The translations under genes and the position numbers were made by a program. The notes under the pieces were generated by a model. It had not been told where the DNA came from, searched no databases, and worked only from the letters and a program-made list of their open reading frames with translations. Below are positions 12,201 through 24,115 of a stretch of 64,000 nucleotides of DNA, one piece after another. Position 1 is the stretch's first letter. Each line of letters begins with the position of its first letter. The stretch spans positions 1,736,001 through 1,800,000 of the forward strand of contig NC_079491.1 in assembly GCF_020520425.1 (NCBI RefSeq), in the 5' to 3' direction. The stretch comes from Spinacia oleracea. Lineage: Eukaryota; Streptophyta; Magnoliopsida; Caryophyllales; Amaranthaceae.

Positions 12201-15200
12201 AGAGATGCTGCTGAAGTGCTGATCATGGCTGAGAAAAAGGGAATATGGGATAGTAGCTTATCTCTGCAGCATGTCATAATATTGCTCATGCATTGTAAAT
12301 TGACCAGCTGTTTACAAATTCCAAAATAAAGAATCTCATTTTATACATTCTTTAGATGTTCTGTTTCAAGTTAGTTAATTTCCCTCTGATTGTCACTTGT
12401 GTTGTTTAGCTCCCCTTTGTGCTTGGTGTGGCTCATGGAAGGGAGATAAAGCATGTAGCAGCTGCAAAACGGCCCGTTACTGCTCTGAGAAACACCAGGC
12501 AATTGCAACTTAATCTCTTCAGAAATTGAGTGACTTTTTAAGCCAACTATTGCTAATTATTTACTTTTTCTGTGTGTAGGTATTGCATTGGCGTGCAAAT
12601 CATAAAACCAAATGTCAACAATTAAGTGTTTCTTCCAAGTCATGTGATGGTAGCTGTATTGATGATGGCTCTTCAAATGAGATTATCACAGGTTAGTTAA
12701 TCATCATACGTAATCGCAAAAAAGAGCATGCTTGGCTTGATTTAGGAAGTGATATTAAATGGTTAATCTGTCGCCCCATGTGGGTCGCTGTATGATTTTG
12801 TGCCTTTAAAGTAAGGAAAAGTTGTTAATCCATGGAATTCTGTTTAGTTTAGTGTAGTGTAGTTTGTTGAATTTATTGAAAATGCAACTAACCTTGCTGC
12901 GTGTTAGTATAAGATTACAAGACTGTCTTGAAGTCTGACACTGCTGTGTGCCTGTGTTGAAGCTCTGAAGTCTGATCTTCAACGTCTTAAATGCTATGTA
13001 TCAGACTATGCTTCTAGTATTAATCATGTGATTTCTTGCTTCAAATTGAATTAATGGTGGGAGTCTGGGAGGAGTTGGGAATTATGGGGCGGGAATTTTT
13101 TCCGACACTTTATATGATAGCCATGTCTAAAGAACTAGTCAAGGCACTCCTTTGACCGTGTCGCCGTGTCTGGATTTTTTTGGATTAGAGTGTCGGACCT
13201 CCAACACCAGTGTCGGACGTGACACTTAAATCCGTGTCTGACCAACATCCTGAAAAGCTGATTCAGATAAAAACTACTACACTAAAAGGAATGCATATAC
13301 TACTAGAGAAATAAAGAAAAGGATATGATAAAATTAAACAATAATAGAAGAGTAGAAGGGGATAGAGGTAAGGGCCATAGGGGGGTGGGTAAGGTTGCCG
13401 AACCAAGGCAAATAGATGATGCATGCATGGGTAGAGCCCAGGAGGGAGGGTTATGGGATTATCTTTTTGTGTGTGTATTTTTTTTTTTAATTTACTCCCT
13501 TAATCGTGATCACTGTGTACCATTATATTTGGGTTTGTATATTGAATTTCCTGTTTGTTGTGAACAGCTGCAAGCAAAGCTCTTTGGCCTGAGTTTGAGA
13601 TAATAGTCGGAGATGAAGAACTTTCATCTTCGGATGCTGATGAAAATTCTGATTCATTGGTCAGTAAACGAATGGATGAAACAGTCAACTCACTCATGGA
13701 CAGTTTTGAGGTGTGAGTTCATGTTGTGTGGTTCCTACTTAGGTGGTGGTTGTTTACCTGGAGTGGTTAAAATTTTCTACTGGTTTCCTGATGAGCTTAT
13801 TCCATGTCTGAACAGGGTGATGATGATCGACGAAGTTGGGCAACATTTCAACTGCATCTTGCTAAAGCCCCTGAACAAGTATTGAGGTAATCAGACATTT
13901 AGTTTTAGTACGTAGTGAAGTTACTACTGTGCACGTTTGAGTGTTTTACAGTTGTACTACGTATTATGGTTTTCTGAACTTCTTGATGAAGAACTAAAGT
14001 AAGGTTTCAAGTTGGAAATTAGATATTCTGGAAATTGTGTTATTTGTCATCATTTATGCTACTTGTTTTCAGTAGATTGCTACGAGGATATGAGTTGGGT
14101 TGGATTGGATTAGGTCATGATGAGCTTATTCCATGTTTGGACTTCTGTTAATTTGATTTGCTAATGTAACTTGCCATGCCCATATCGGATACTTAGCTGA
14201 TACCTAGATGTGGATATTTGAGTACTATGTTTAAGAGATAATAGGAAACCATGGAAGAACATAACATATACTTTCTCCATTCTTTTTTACTTGCACCATT
14301 TGGAATTTCACGTTTACTAATGCATAACTTTGAGCATCAATATCTTTAATCATCTCAGTAAAAGTGAATAAAAAAGTTTATATTTTTAAAGTTTATATCG
14401 AGATGAATCTATCAAAATCCTATATGACTATCTTATAAATCACAAAATATAATCAAAGAAAAGTGTGAGTAGTGTAGAAGATAAAATGGTGCAAGTATTA
14501 AAGCACGGAGAAAGTACGTGTCAGGTACTTTTGAGGAAACTGAAGGTGAGTCTAACTGATGTAGGTTTGGGATTTCGGGCTAGCTTAGAATCTTAGATTA
14601 CTAAATGCTTATTGGTTAAAAGTATAGATAGGAAACATCACAGTAAATTAGGTTTCCTTTAATAGTTTTCATTTCCTATGTTATGAATGTTATAGAACAC
14701 AGGATTTACAATTCGGTCCACTAATACATGCATGTAGCTTTAGTCAGCAGGAATAAGCCGAATAACTCTAAGAGGAAAAAATTCTGTTAATCTGACTAGC
14801 TTTGTGATATTGTTTCACTTTAGTGAATTTATGTATGTCATGAGCATATGTCCTGCACTTCACCCGGAAAAAATCATCATTTTTCTCAACATAGAAGTGG
14901 TTTAGATTAGATTTCCCCATATGCCACATCCGTAAATCCGTAATAATGGGGGTTGAGACCGCATGACAACTAATCCTGTTATGTTTTCTGACTATTAGAG
15001 ACTTGAATCACTTTATAGTCAGCTCTTCTTTCCTTTTTCTGCTTCTAACGAAGTACTACGTAACAATTATAAATTTATAATGCTGTACCTGAGGTCAGGG
15101 GGTCGTTTGGGGAATTTAAATCTTCCGTTTTACGCTGGGGCAAGGCTCAAGGCTATAGTGAAAGTCTTAAATAATTAAATACACAATAAATTGTTATTTT

Positions 15201-16572
15201 GTCTTTTCTGGAATATCATAGTACACAGTTGTAACCTTACATATAAGCCATCACCTTTATGGTTTTATCCTGTTCTTTCTGTGTTACCCCTCATGTGTAG
15301 CATATCTCTCATCTCTGAAGGTTCCTCATAGAACCCAATTCACCTTGTGCTGTACACGTAGAGTCGTAGGGGCAATACAGTAGCCTATATTTATTTTGGG
15401 AATCTGTAGCCTTTCTTGCTTTGAATCAGTTACTTTTAGTTTTTGTTCTGGTGTAATTTGATTGATAATGATTAAAGCAAAATGGGTAACCTTTGTAGTG
15501 TGATTTGGTTGCTCATGAATAAGTTAAATGGCAAATCTGTCCTTAACTTTCGTGTAACACAACCCCCTGAAAAGGTAGATGTACTTGGAAACTGTTGGGG
15601 AAAAGGTCCAATTCATGCTGTCCATTTTTGTCATTTCAGGCACCTGGTGTGGGTTTGTTAGTAGCTTATTAAACTGTAGACTTGTTTTGTTTGTATTTCT
15701 AGAGACTCGTTGCATATTTTATTGACTCAAGTGTAACGAAGACCCGATTTTCTAAACTGCATTGTAATGTTGAATCATTCATCGCTCTGTGACATTAGGT
15801 GTTTCAATTTTCCTCTCTATGAAGCTTTCGAAAAATCACATTCTCAAATGGCTTTATAGTGTTTATATTCATTAGTGGTTGGTTCAAATGATTGATATAA
15901 CAAAATTTCTTTTTCCGAATTGCCAAAACAGGTACTCTAGAGATGAAAGGGCTAAGCCTCTTTGGCCTACATCAAGTGGCCGACCATCTAAGGCTGATAT
16001 ACCGAAGTGCTCTTCATGTGGCGGCACGATGACTTTTGAGTTTCAGGTTTGTTAAAATTCACTAACTTGTTCGTTATCGTTTTTTGTTTCCAATTTTCTG
16101 TTTTTTACAAAACTGAAAACCAAAATATGAAAAACCACAAAATGTGGTTTCCATTTTTTTGTTGTCAGTTTTCAAAATCAACATGTTATTATAGGTATGA
16201 CTATGTTTTAGTTAATGATTCAAAACCTAGAGATTAGCATGCTTGCCACAATTTCATTTGACTTACAAAACAAAAAACTGGAAACTGAAAGTGATACCGA
16301 ACAGACCCAACTAAAAGATCATCATCATGCTCGCTACAATTTCTTCTAGCCATCTATCTAGTATTTATTTCATAAATTTCGGGTGCTTTATGTAATGTTT
16401 GTAGATCTTGCCACAATTGCTTTACTACTTTGGTGTGGACAACGATGTCAACTCGCTGGACTGGGCGACGATGGTGGTGTACACTTGTGCAGACTCTTGC
16501 GAAGGAAGTCCGGCTTACAAAGAGGAGTTTGTTTGGGTACAACTTACCTCACAATCTTCTACTACCGCTTGA
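9245..16572 (+). CDS. Zinc finger MYND / PDCD2 C-terminal domain protein
   Basis: I read ten coding exons: 9245-9436, 9531-9614, 9751-9884, 11272-11366, 12410-12498, 12580-12691, 13568-13710, 13816-13886, 15932-16046 and 16405-16572. They total 1,203 nt (400 residues), and every junction keeps frame. The N-terminal part has the PDCD2 signature LGFVEKSSQPLLRQMFPCKAG, and the next exon carries SCLCDMCGEPLQFLLQ. A complete MYND finger follows (CAWC, CSSC, RYCSEKHQ and HKTKC, in exons 5-6). The PDCD2 C-terminal domain comes last (PKCSSCGGTMTFEFQ, then LPQLLYYFGVDNDVNSLDWA). PDCD2 proteins in other eukaryotes act as chaperones for ribosomal protein uS5, and the same role here is inferred. The start at 9245 is the first in-frame ATG after a leader acceptor. 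The intron after exon 5 starts with GC rather than GT. Length fits plant homologues (about 400-420 residues). Confidence 0.93.
9885..11271 (+). other. Intron 3 of the MYND/PDCD2 gene
   Basis: A GTATTT donor and TTTCTAG acceptor bound 1,387 bp of non-coding sequence. Open stretches such as 10149-10472 and 10654-10926 resemble no protein and lie wholly inside the intron. I see no complete transposon in it. Confidence 0.7.
11367..12409 (+). other. Intron 4 of the MYND/PDCD2 gene
   Basis: The 1,043-bp intron includes about 11690-11880, rich in repeated TTATCTGAACTT-like words that also occur in the element at 61157-61392. It is probably a decayed fragment of the same repeat family. Confidence 0.5.
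14271..14514. mobile_element. Stowaway MITE in intron 8 of the MYND/PDCD2 gene
   Basis: The left end CTTTCTCCATTCTTTTTTAC and a right end complementary over about 30 bp are flanked by TA on both sides. It lies in the 2,045-bp intron 13887-15931, which otherwise holds nothing I recognise. It is related to the element at 41842-42099, which also carries the inner word TTGCACCAT. Confidence 0.75.
16063..16311. mobile_element. Harbinger-like MITE in intron 9 of the MYND/PDCD2 gene
   Basis: The ends TTGTTCGTTATCGTTTTTTG and (reverse complement of the right end) GGGTCTGTTCGGTATCAC form imperfect inverted repeats, followed inward by TTTCCAATTTTCTG / TTTCCAGTTTTTTG. It is related to 28001-28230. Exact ends are uncertain. 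Confidence 0.5.
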
Positions 16573-17368
16573 TCTCCAGCATTAAAATGTATAAAATTCA
16601 GATTAGTTTTGAACGAGTTCTTTAAAGTTTTATGTCGTATTTGTTTTCAATGGGTTGAATTTTTGAAACGAAGAAATCCTTAAATTATGTATGATCTCTC
16701 ATTCACTTGCTTATTTTTATTTTTATTTTATCATACTATGTTTTTAGCATAACTTACGGTTACATCATCACAAAATTATGGAGGGAATGTTCTCAAGAGT
16801 ATTCAACTACCCTATGTTCTTTGCTGAGTAGCATGTGTGCATCATACTCTCGCATGTAAAATCAAAAGCCACGGGTCAAATTTCGATTAGTAAGGGTTCA
16901 AATGTATTACTCTCTCCATCCCAGATTAGTTTACACTTTCTTTTTTCGTCTGTCCCCAGATTAATTGTTATACTTCTAAATTAGAAATGACCCCGTAATT
17001 ATTATGTTGTCTCTCTTCTCACTAATTTTTTTACAGTTTTCATACCCCTCTCATTCAATTTTAAAAAAATACCTCACTAACTCGTATTACATCTACTTTT
17101 TCAATAAAATAGCAATTGATAATCGAATAATCTTATCACCTAAAACTTTGTGCAAATAGTAATTTAGTTGCTTGTGATGATAAATTGTTCATTTTACTTT
17201 CGAATTCTTATACTCAAACCAGAAACTATATGTCCTATTGAGGGTGGGAGATTCGAATCTGATATTTATCGTACACTGACCTTAGTCTTAACCACTAAGC
17301 CAATACAGTACATCATTAGTAACTTGTTGAGTCTAATGTTAAACATATCAAATTTGTCGCCATTACTA
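16573..17368. other. Intergenic stretch between the MYND/PDCD2 and prenyltransferase genes
   Basis: AT-rich spacer. About 16911-16975 starts like a Stowaway end (CTCTCTCCATCCCAGATTAG), but no matching right end was found, so it is probably a fragment. Nothing else stands out. Confidence 0.4.
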
Positions 17369-17492
17369 CGCACGGGAAGTGATAAATCCAAGGAAAATTT
17401 TACTTTTTCCAAGGAAATTCACATTTTTTTAAAGTTGATTTCCTTGGAATAAGTGAAATTTTTCCTTGGATTTATCATTTCCCGTTACGCAC
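17369..17492. repeat. Foldback (hairpin) repeat upstream of the prenyltransferase gene
   Basis: The left arm 17369-17421 (containing AAATCCAAGGAAAA and TTTCCAAGGAAATT) and right arm 17440-17492 are imperfect reverse complements of about 50 nt. They are separated by a loop of about 18 nt. It lies just before the CT-rich leader of the next gene and could be a small foldback transposon relic. Confidence 0.7.
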
Positions 17493-17509
17493 CCTAATTG
17501 CGATTACAG

Positions 17510-19253
17510 GATAGCACATTGCCACTTTCCCATCTCCCAAAATTCCACAAAATCTCTCTTCTCAAACCCATTAACACTATTTTCTCTCTCCTCATTCATC
17601 ACCTTCGATTAAACCTCCCATTTGATCTCCCTTATGTCAAATTGACTCTTCAAATCAACAAACTCAGTCAATACCAACATTGAACTCGTCTTCCTCCATT
17701 CGTCGCTCAGCCATTGACCCAACTCGGGCTTCGAGGTGAATCACCTTCCACTCACTCCTTTGTGTATGCTTAACTCTTTGATATTTACTTCATTATCCCC
17801 AATTTAATATCCTGATTAGTTGCTTAATTTATAGACATTATTATTGGATTAATTGGGTTTGATTCGATTGGTTATTGATTAATTTTAGAAATTCGATTGA
17901 ATACTCTTAAAATGTTAGTGCTGAACTTATGATGCAACATGTTAAATTCGTGAGTAGTGTAGCATTTGAATCTTCAAGTTTAGCTTAATTTTTTTTGATA
18001 TTTCTAGGATCATCAATACCTTCAGTTTTTCAATTTTCTTATTTTAGATTGTTGTCAATTTTAGTATCCAAATCGGTATCTGAATTCCTGAAGAATTAAG
18101 AGTTGGGCAATACTGCATAAGTGAAGATCAGGAAAAGTTGACAGAGAAAGGTTAGTCTGTTTGTTATTGGCAGTGATGTTGTTACAGCACTATAATTCAA
18201 TCTAAATTCGAATCAATATCTTTCGTGTTGCAATCAATTCTGACCTTTTACTTCCTTAAACATGAATTTTCTTCTTGATTGAGCTATTGATTGGGTTGAA
18301 TGAACTCTTATTGTGGCGAATTCGTATTCTGGCATTGTGTGGTAATTTAAATCCATGTAGACATTCTTTGTTTAGGAGACGTTATTGACTAATTACAACG
18401 TCATATATGCTAACCTAATATAGGAGATTACAAAATTTATACAAGAATAATTACATATATTCTACTCCGGAGTATCACTTACGTTGATCATCCTGTTTAG
18501 TGTAAGGGAATTATAGGTACTATTGGTATAATAATGCAGGTGCGCGAAGTATATGAATATCGGAAAAGTTCCACTTTGATCATATGTGTAGGTTGTGTTA
18601 AGGTTGTTTGAATGTTTGACTGTTGTAGTAAAAGTTGGATGCAGTAATGAAAGAAGGGGGAAATTGAGGGTCAAAGTTGTAGTTTTTACGGAGTATAAAC
18701 AAATGTTTGCACAATAGTGTTATTGGGATATTATTTCAACAAGAAAGTTAATTGAACTTGTCATCAATACCCATCAAACTGACGAAGGTGAACTGAAGTT
18801 CGAGCTAGCTCATACTTAAAAAAGTGAATCCCTGTCAATGGAATGGAGAGACAAGTCAATTTGATTTTTTGAATCTTCCGTAAGACCCCGTGAAAAGGGG
18901 GGGAAATGATTAACCTCCACCTAGCTAGAGACCTAGATGACATGGATATAGTGTGGATAGAATATATTCCAAGAAAACCTAATCAACCAAGTAAGCATGA
19001 TTTTCCTCAAAAGACCATCTGGAAAAAAAGAGGCATCATTTTTCAAAACATGACACTTGACAAGAACAATTGTCATGATTTTTGAATGCCTTTTCAGGGT
19101 TTTGCTTGAAATGTACTTTTTATGACTTTGTCTGACTTTCTTTATTCTATGAATATGGTGCTAAGTGCTAACCTAATTCTGTAATCATCAATCTGTTCTT
19201 GTTAATGACTGTTCCCCATGTTAAGAAGTTCATATTATTATGATATATTGCAG
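17510..19253 (+). other. 5' leader of the cis-prenyltransferase gene with leader intron(s)
   Basis: A CT-rich stretch at about 17510-17735 ends in CGAG|GTGAAT, a good donor. An acceptor, ATATTGCAG, ends at 19253, 19 bases before the start codon. An additional small leader exon near 18084-18150 (before AAAG|GTTAGT) is possible. No other coding sequence was found in between. Confidence 0.45.
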
Positions 19254-19272
19254 AACTCAAATATTTGGTTTG

Positions 19273-20085
19273 ATGGGGAACAAAGAAAACCAGAACATGT
19301 TAACAAGTAACTTGGGCAATATTGCACGGAGATTATTATTCGGTATTCTTTCTATGGGACCAATCCCTGATCATATAGCTTTCATTATGGATGGAAACCG
19401 AAGATATTCCAAGAAAAACAAATTAGAGGAAGGAACAGGCCATAACTTAGGGTTTACTGCTCTAACATCCATGCTTAAGTACTGCTATGAACTCGAGGTA
19501 AAATACATAACTGTATACGCCTTTAGTATTGATAATTTCAAAAGACGGCCTGAAGAAGTTAAGTCTTTAATGGAGCTTATACGGGAGAAAATAGAAAGCT
19601 TGATTAAAGAGGATAGTATTGTTAACCAACATGGAGTTAGAGTTTACTTTGTTGGGGACTTAAAGTTACTAGATGACTCAGTAAGGTTAGCTGCTGAAAA
19701 GGCTATGGAAGTTACTGCTGGTAACTCCAAAGCCGTGCTGTCAATTTGTATTGCGTACACTTCTACGAATGAGATTGTGAATGCTGTTGAACAATCTTGT
19801 GTAGAAAAATGGGATGAACTTAATAGTTTAACCAAAAAGTCGATAAGTGTGATGGATGTTGAGAAGCATATGTATATGAGAGTTGCTCCGAATCCTGATA
19901 TAGTGGTAAGGACTTCTGGTGAAAACCGCTTGAGTAATTTTCTTCTGTGGCAGAGTGCAAACTCTATTCTGTATAACCCCACCGCGCTTTGGCCTGAGAT
20001 TGGTCTTCGGCATTTAGTTTGGGCTGTGCTGAACTTCCAAAGAAATCAAGCTTGTTTGGAAACGAAAAAGAAGCAACAACGCTGA
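19273..20085 (+). CDS. cis-prenyltransferase, dehydrodolichyl diphosphate synthase (CPT3-like)
   Basis: This intronless coding region of 270 residues makes long-chain polyprenyl diphosphate for dolichol by adding isopentenyl units in cis to an allylic primer. In plants this class works at the ER with a LEW1/NUS1-type partner. All family regions are present: HIAFIMDGNRRYSKK at residues 34-48 with the catalytic Asp40, VYAFSIDNFKRRPEEV at 81-96, and RTSGENRLSNFLLWQS at 213-228. ALWPEIGLRHLVWAVLNFQR follows near the C-terminus. The N-terminal RRLLFGILSMGPIP resembles plant CPT3 proteins, which lack a plastid transit peptide. The first upstream ATG (19240) spans a splice acceptor, so I chose 19273. 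Position 217 onwards (ENRLSNF) has Asn where many homologues have Ile, Met or Gln. Confidence 0.93.
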   Translation: MGNKENQNMLTSNLGNIARRLLFGILSMGPIPDHIAFIMDGNRRYSKKNKLEEGTGHNLGFTALTSMLKYCYELEVKYITVYAFSIDNFKRRPEEVKSLMELIREKIESLIKEDSIVNQHGVRVYFVGDLKLLDDSVRLAAEKAMEVTAGNSKAVLSICIAYTSTNEIVNAVEQSCVEKWDELNSLTKKSISVMDVEKHMYMRVAPNPDIVVRTSGENRLSNFLLWQSANSILYNPTALWPEIGLRHLVWAVLNFQRNQACLETKKKQQR

Positions 20086-20332
20086 TGTTACGATGTACGG
20101 AGTAGTTGATGTGATGATAAGATTAGGAGTTAATTTTGTGAACTACATGAAGATAATTTCTTGTATACAAATTAGTTTGCAAATCATAATTTTGTAGGTT
20201 ATATAGAATCATTATTACTGCATTTCTCCTGTTTACGAGTCTGGTAAAAACATGTCAAGGAAGCTTTATGTACCTTCTCTTTACCACAAAGCATTATTAC
20301 AAGTTTGGAGTTGTGATATAGTACATGCTTGT

Positions 20333-20548
20333 TTGTCTTTTTTTTGTTTTTTAAACCTTTTTCATAAAGAAAAAAAACCAGGTTAACGGTTAACCCCTTT
20401 GATAGAGCCAACTTAACTCAGGATGATAAAGGAGAGGGAAGTATCTAAAGACGCAAACCATAAGGATACGTTTGGATAAGAGCTTTTTTTCGCTGTCAAG
20501 AAATCTGCTGCTTGATTGACTTTCCGATAACAATGAATGGTCGAGATG
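20333..20548 (-). mobile_element. 5'-truncated LINE (L1 type with RNase H end) with 14-bp target duplication
   Basis: Read on the minus strand, about 20430-20545 encodes IHCYRKVNQAADFLTAKKSS, a typical RNase H-domain tail of plant L1 LINEs, continuing to a stop. An A-rich tail lies at the left (T-rich on the plus strand, 20338-20353). The insert is flanked by perfect copies of TAGTACATGCTTGT at 20319-20332 and 20549-20562. It landed 0.25 kb downstream of the prenyltransferase stop, within or near its 3' UTR. Confidence 0.85.
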
Positions 20549-20599
20549 TAGTACATGCTTGTGTTTGGTGATACTAAACATATATGACGCGTTACATAT

Positions 20600-22520
20600 A
20601 AGAATTTGTGAACGAAAAACTATTACGAGTATAATTTATTTTTATTTTTTGACGAATACGTTTCGGATACTTGAGTCGGGTTACTGGATATGATTCTCAT
20701 CTAGTTCAACAATTATATTAGAACATGAGTGAAATTTCAAACACCCAATATTACAATACAACAAGTCATTCGAACTTCCACAAGCATCATTGACTTGTGA
20801 TGACATTTCGATTTGTCAATAGAATTTTTGTTTACAAAGGTTTACTCTTCATGGTTTGACCGCTTGACTTTGTAACCTTTTATCAAATTAATAATACCAT
20901 TTGTTCTCTTTACACGGGGGGAGATTAATAATCAAACACGTGACATCTATGATTAATCGAAAACCACAGTTCTAGTCAATTTAGAAGCGATGCAGTATAA
21001 GATATGTTTTAAGAGACATAATAATTATTATTTTTATGAGAAATCGAAATTATTTTTATTGTACATTTACTATATCACTTTATGACTTTTCTCAAAATAT
21101 GTGGATTTACATATATATTTTATTTGTATGCATGACCATTTGGTCTTTTAATCCGTCTTTTTTGTATGAACTTTAAGGTGAAAATGCAATTAAATTCTTT
21201 TAGTTTGAAATTCCTCCTAGGTTAGGAAATTCTTGGACATGCATGAATGATGATGATGTTGCATTAGAGTCTTGATTGACAATTCAAAACACACATCTCT
21301 CTCGCATGCTTCATAAAGAGATAATTTTTTCTATAAATTGACTCACAATTTGAAATTTTAGCCCATAATGCATAATTTCTAGTTGCGTGATATCTCAAAT
21401 TCCTTATATTTTAGTTTTTAATTTAAATTAAAGTAATTAATATGATACTAAACAAGAGCAATTTTGTACGGGTGGCGTTATTATTTTGTCCGAATGAAAT
21501 ACAAAATGCATGGCAAAAGGATAATTTGAACATGTAACTTATTGTGTTCACCGATCTTCAATCTCTATCAGTAAAATAAAAGTAATTAATAAGTCAACTA
21601 GTCAAGTAACCATCAATAGAAGTCAATAAATTTATGAAGTTGGATGGATATGATCTAATCTATGCAACATTCATTATATTGAGAAATCAACATACCCAAC
21701 TTATGACTTACTTAGTTACCTTCAAACAAGGGATATACAATACTTCTATCTTGTTCTTTGCCAAAAGTCATAAACAATAAAGTTTAGGGGTGACTCTTGA
21801 GACTCGATTCAGGACAGGTCAGTTTTTGACAGCTCTAACGTTGAGATGTCTGAAATGTAAGTACGGAGTACTATGTATCATAATGTATTACTTCATACTT
21901 ACTTCGTTTCATTTATTACTTTCATATGTATGCTTATAATTAGTACGTGTTATAGTTTAGATATTAGAATTATTGTGATGTCGAATCTAGGATTATAGAT
22001 TTATAGATGTGGAAAATGTAAGTGTATTACTCAAATTCAGCTTACAATGGAAAAAAGAAGATATAGTATTTTCTGGACTTGATTTTTCTAGTCTAGCTTC
22101 ATCTTGTTTGATTTCTAATTTTGATAAGAATAGGTAGGAATTTTTTGAATATGCTCAAAATAGTCTATGCCTACCTATTTGAGCAAATTTAATCTAGAAA
22201 ACGACCTTTTGTTTGACAAAACACTTTGCTGAGGGGAAACACAAATGTCACTATGTGACATCTTTTCCTACAACAAAAATTAGATATACGTTATTTTCTC
22301 TTCATCTAATTCTTAAAAACAGATCAGATAAGAAATTTTCTAATTACACCAGATTAGACAAGAAAATTTAAAAACAATTAAATACATATTCAAAATATCC
22401 CAAAAAAAAAAACAGATTAAATCAGATATATCAAGAAAAATCATATTAAATCGGGCAAAAAGAACATAACCTAGGTCATAGGCTCATTGGTGAAACATTG
22501 TAGTAATGTCCTACAATAAT
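20600..22520. other. Intergenic, mostly featureless
   Basis: AT-rich spacer without credible coding sequence. The only recognised item is a solo end at about 21810-21836 (GGTCAGTTTTTGACAGCTCT) matching the right end of the GGGTC element at 23232-24115. Confidence 0.5.
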
Positions 22521-22522
22521 TA

Positions 22523-22758
22523 CTCCCTTCGTCCCGTAATAATCGCAATGGTTTGACTGAACACGCTTGTCAATGCACAACTTTGATCATCAATATCTTT
22601 AACTATATATTATAAAAACTTATAAAATTATTAAGCCAACAATATATTACTATATACTAACATTTGTTTTTATATACTATAAATAAAATAGGGTCAAAGT
22701 GAATTATGTGAATAGTGCAAAAAGTCAAAACGGTGCGAGTATTATGGGATAGAGGGAG
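22523..22758. mobile_element. Stowaway MITE (left of an abutting pair)
   Basis: Ends CTCCCTTCGTCCCGTAATAA and, inverted, CTCCCTCTATCCCATAATAC are flanked by TA at 22521-22522 and 22759-22760. Inner words CGCAATGGTTTGAC and AAAACGGTGCGAG extend the inverted repeat. Confidence 0.85.
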
Positions 22759-22760
22759 TA

Positions 22761-23013
22761 CTTCCTCCTTTCTGAAAATACCGCACCATTTGTTTTTTAC
22801 ACTATTCACATTACGACTTTGGCCATTTTTTGTGATTCGTACGTAAGGAAATTTTAGTCATGTGGGGTCATGTTAGATTCATATCGATATATATTTTATA
22901 AATATTAATTTTTTATAATTTTTACTTGCACACGATTTGAAATATTAAGAGTCAAAGTAATTATTAGAGGAGCAAAAGTCAAGCATAGCGCGATATTTCC
23001 GAAACGGATGAAG
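22761..23013. mobile_element. Stowaway MITE (right of an abutting pair)
   Basis: Starts CTTCCTCCTTTCTGAAAATA directly after the TA that ends the preceding MITE. It closes with TTTCCGAAACGGATGAAG before TA at 23014-23015. The inner inverted words CCGCACCATTTG and AAGCATAGCGCG are partly degenerate. Confidence 0.75.
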
Positions 23014-23231
23014 TATTTACATCTGTTTTTTCTCTAAACAATGTGCCGATTTGATCTAAAAATTATTTTTTTAAAAAAAAAAAAAGAAAAAAAAAGAAAA
23101 AACAATATCCGAAATCAAATAAGTTGACCAAAATTCTAGGAGTTGACTCTTTAGCTCGGTGTCCTCGAAAACAATTCTGAAGCGCGCATGCACGTGATGT
23201 CGTGATGCCACGAACGCATGCACCTGACGCT

Positions 23232-24115
23232 AGAGCTGTCAAAACAGGTCATCGGGTCGGGTTTGGGTCGGGTCATCCCGGGTCTCGGGTCATGATCAGG
23301 TAGGGTCGTGTCGGGTTAATATTCCATCCGGGTTGAGTTCGGGTTCGGTCGGGTCGATTTCAGGTCGGGTCATGTCGGGTTTTTTCTTATCCCGGGTTCA
23401 GGTCGGGTTCGGGTCGGGTCACATTTCGGTCAGGTTTGATTTTGGGTTCGGGTCTTATCGGGTCGGGTTTAAGTCGGTTTGTAGCAGATAATTTCGGGTT
23501 CGGGTCTTATCGAGTCGGGTTTAAGTCGGTTTGCAACACAGTTATTTTCGGGTCCGGGTCTTAGTTTGGATCGGATAATAATCAAATCAAATAGAATTCA
23601 GGTCGGGTCACTCTCAGGGACGGGTCAAACTCGGGTCTGATAATTAACCTATACATTTTAATTATTTTATATTCTAAAAAAATTTGTTTAACTTATTTTA
23701 GAGCTAAATTTTTCGGTATCTAGCAATAAATAATTAAAATAGATTTATCGTTGAAGTTATTATTTGATCGTGTCATTGATAACTCGGGTAAATCGGGTAG
23801 CGGTTGTCACAAGTCGGGTCAATAGCAGGTTTCATCGAGTTACAATCGGTTTCGGGTTGACATCGGGTCGGGTATCGAATTGAGTTCGGGTCATTGTTCG
23901 GTCGGGTCAGTTCGGTTATCGGTCATTTTCGGGTCGGGTGTCGGGTTCGGGTTCGGGTGTTACAACATCGGGTTAAAATCGGTTATCGGTTTTTCCGGGT
24001 CGGGTACAGGTCGGGTTTCGGGTTACCTATTTTACCGTAATTTCGGGTCATGGTCGGTTACGGATTCGGTCGGTTCAGGTCGGGTTTTCAGGTCGGGTCA
24101 GTTTTTGACAGCTCT
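23232..24115 (+). mobile_element. Non-autonomous Mutator-like element built of GGGTCGGGT repeats
   Basis: Terminal inverted repeat AGAGCTGTCAAAA is at 23232 and, inverted, at the right end (TTTTTGACAGCTCT to 24115). The element is flanked by perfect 10-bp duplications ACCTGACGCT (23222-23231 and 24116-24125). The interior is dominated by degenerate CGGGTCGGGT words, all in one orientation, except an AT-rich stretch near 23636-23760. A target duplication of 9-11 bp is the mark of Mutator-like elements. No transposase is encoded; the open frame at 23880 is just the repeat read through. Confidence 0.8.

Noticed and set aside
12790-13260. Repeated GTGTCGGA words in intron 6
   Set aside because: A few short words typical of plant intron repeats, but with no definable ends or copies in the window.
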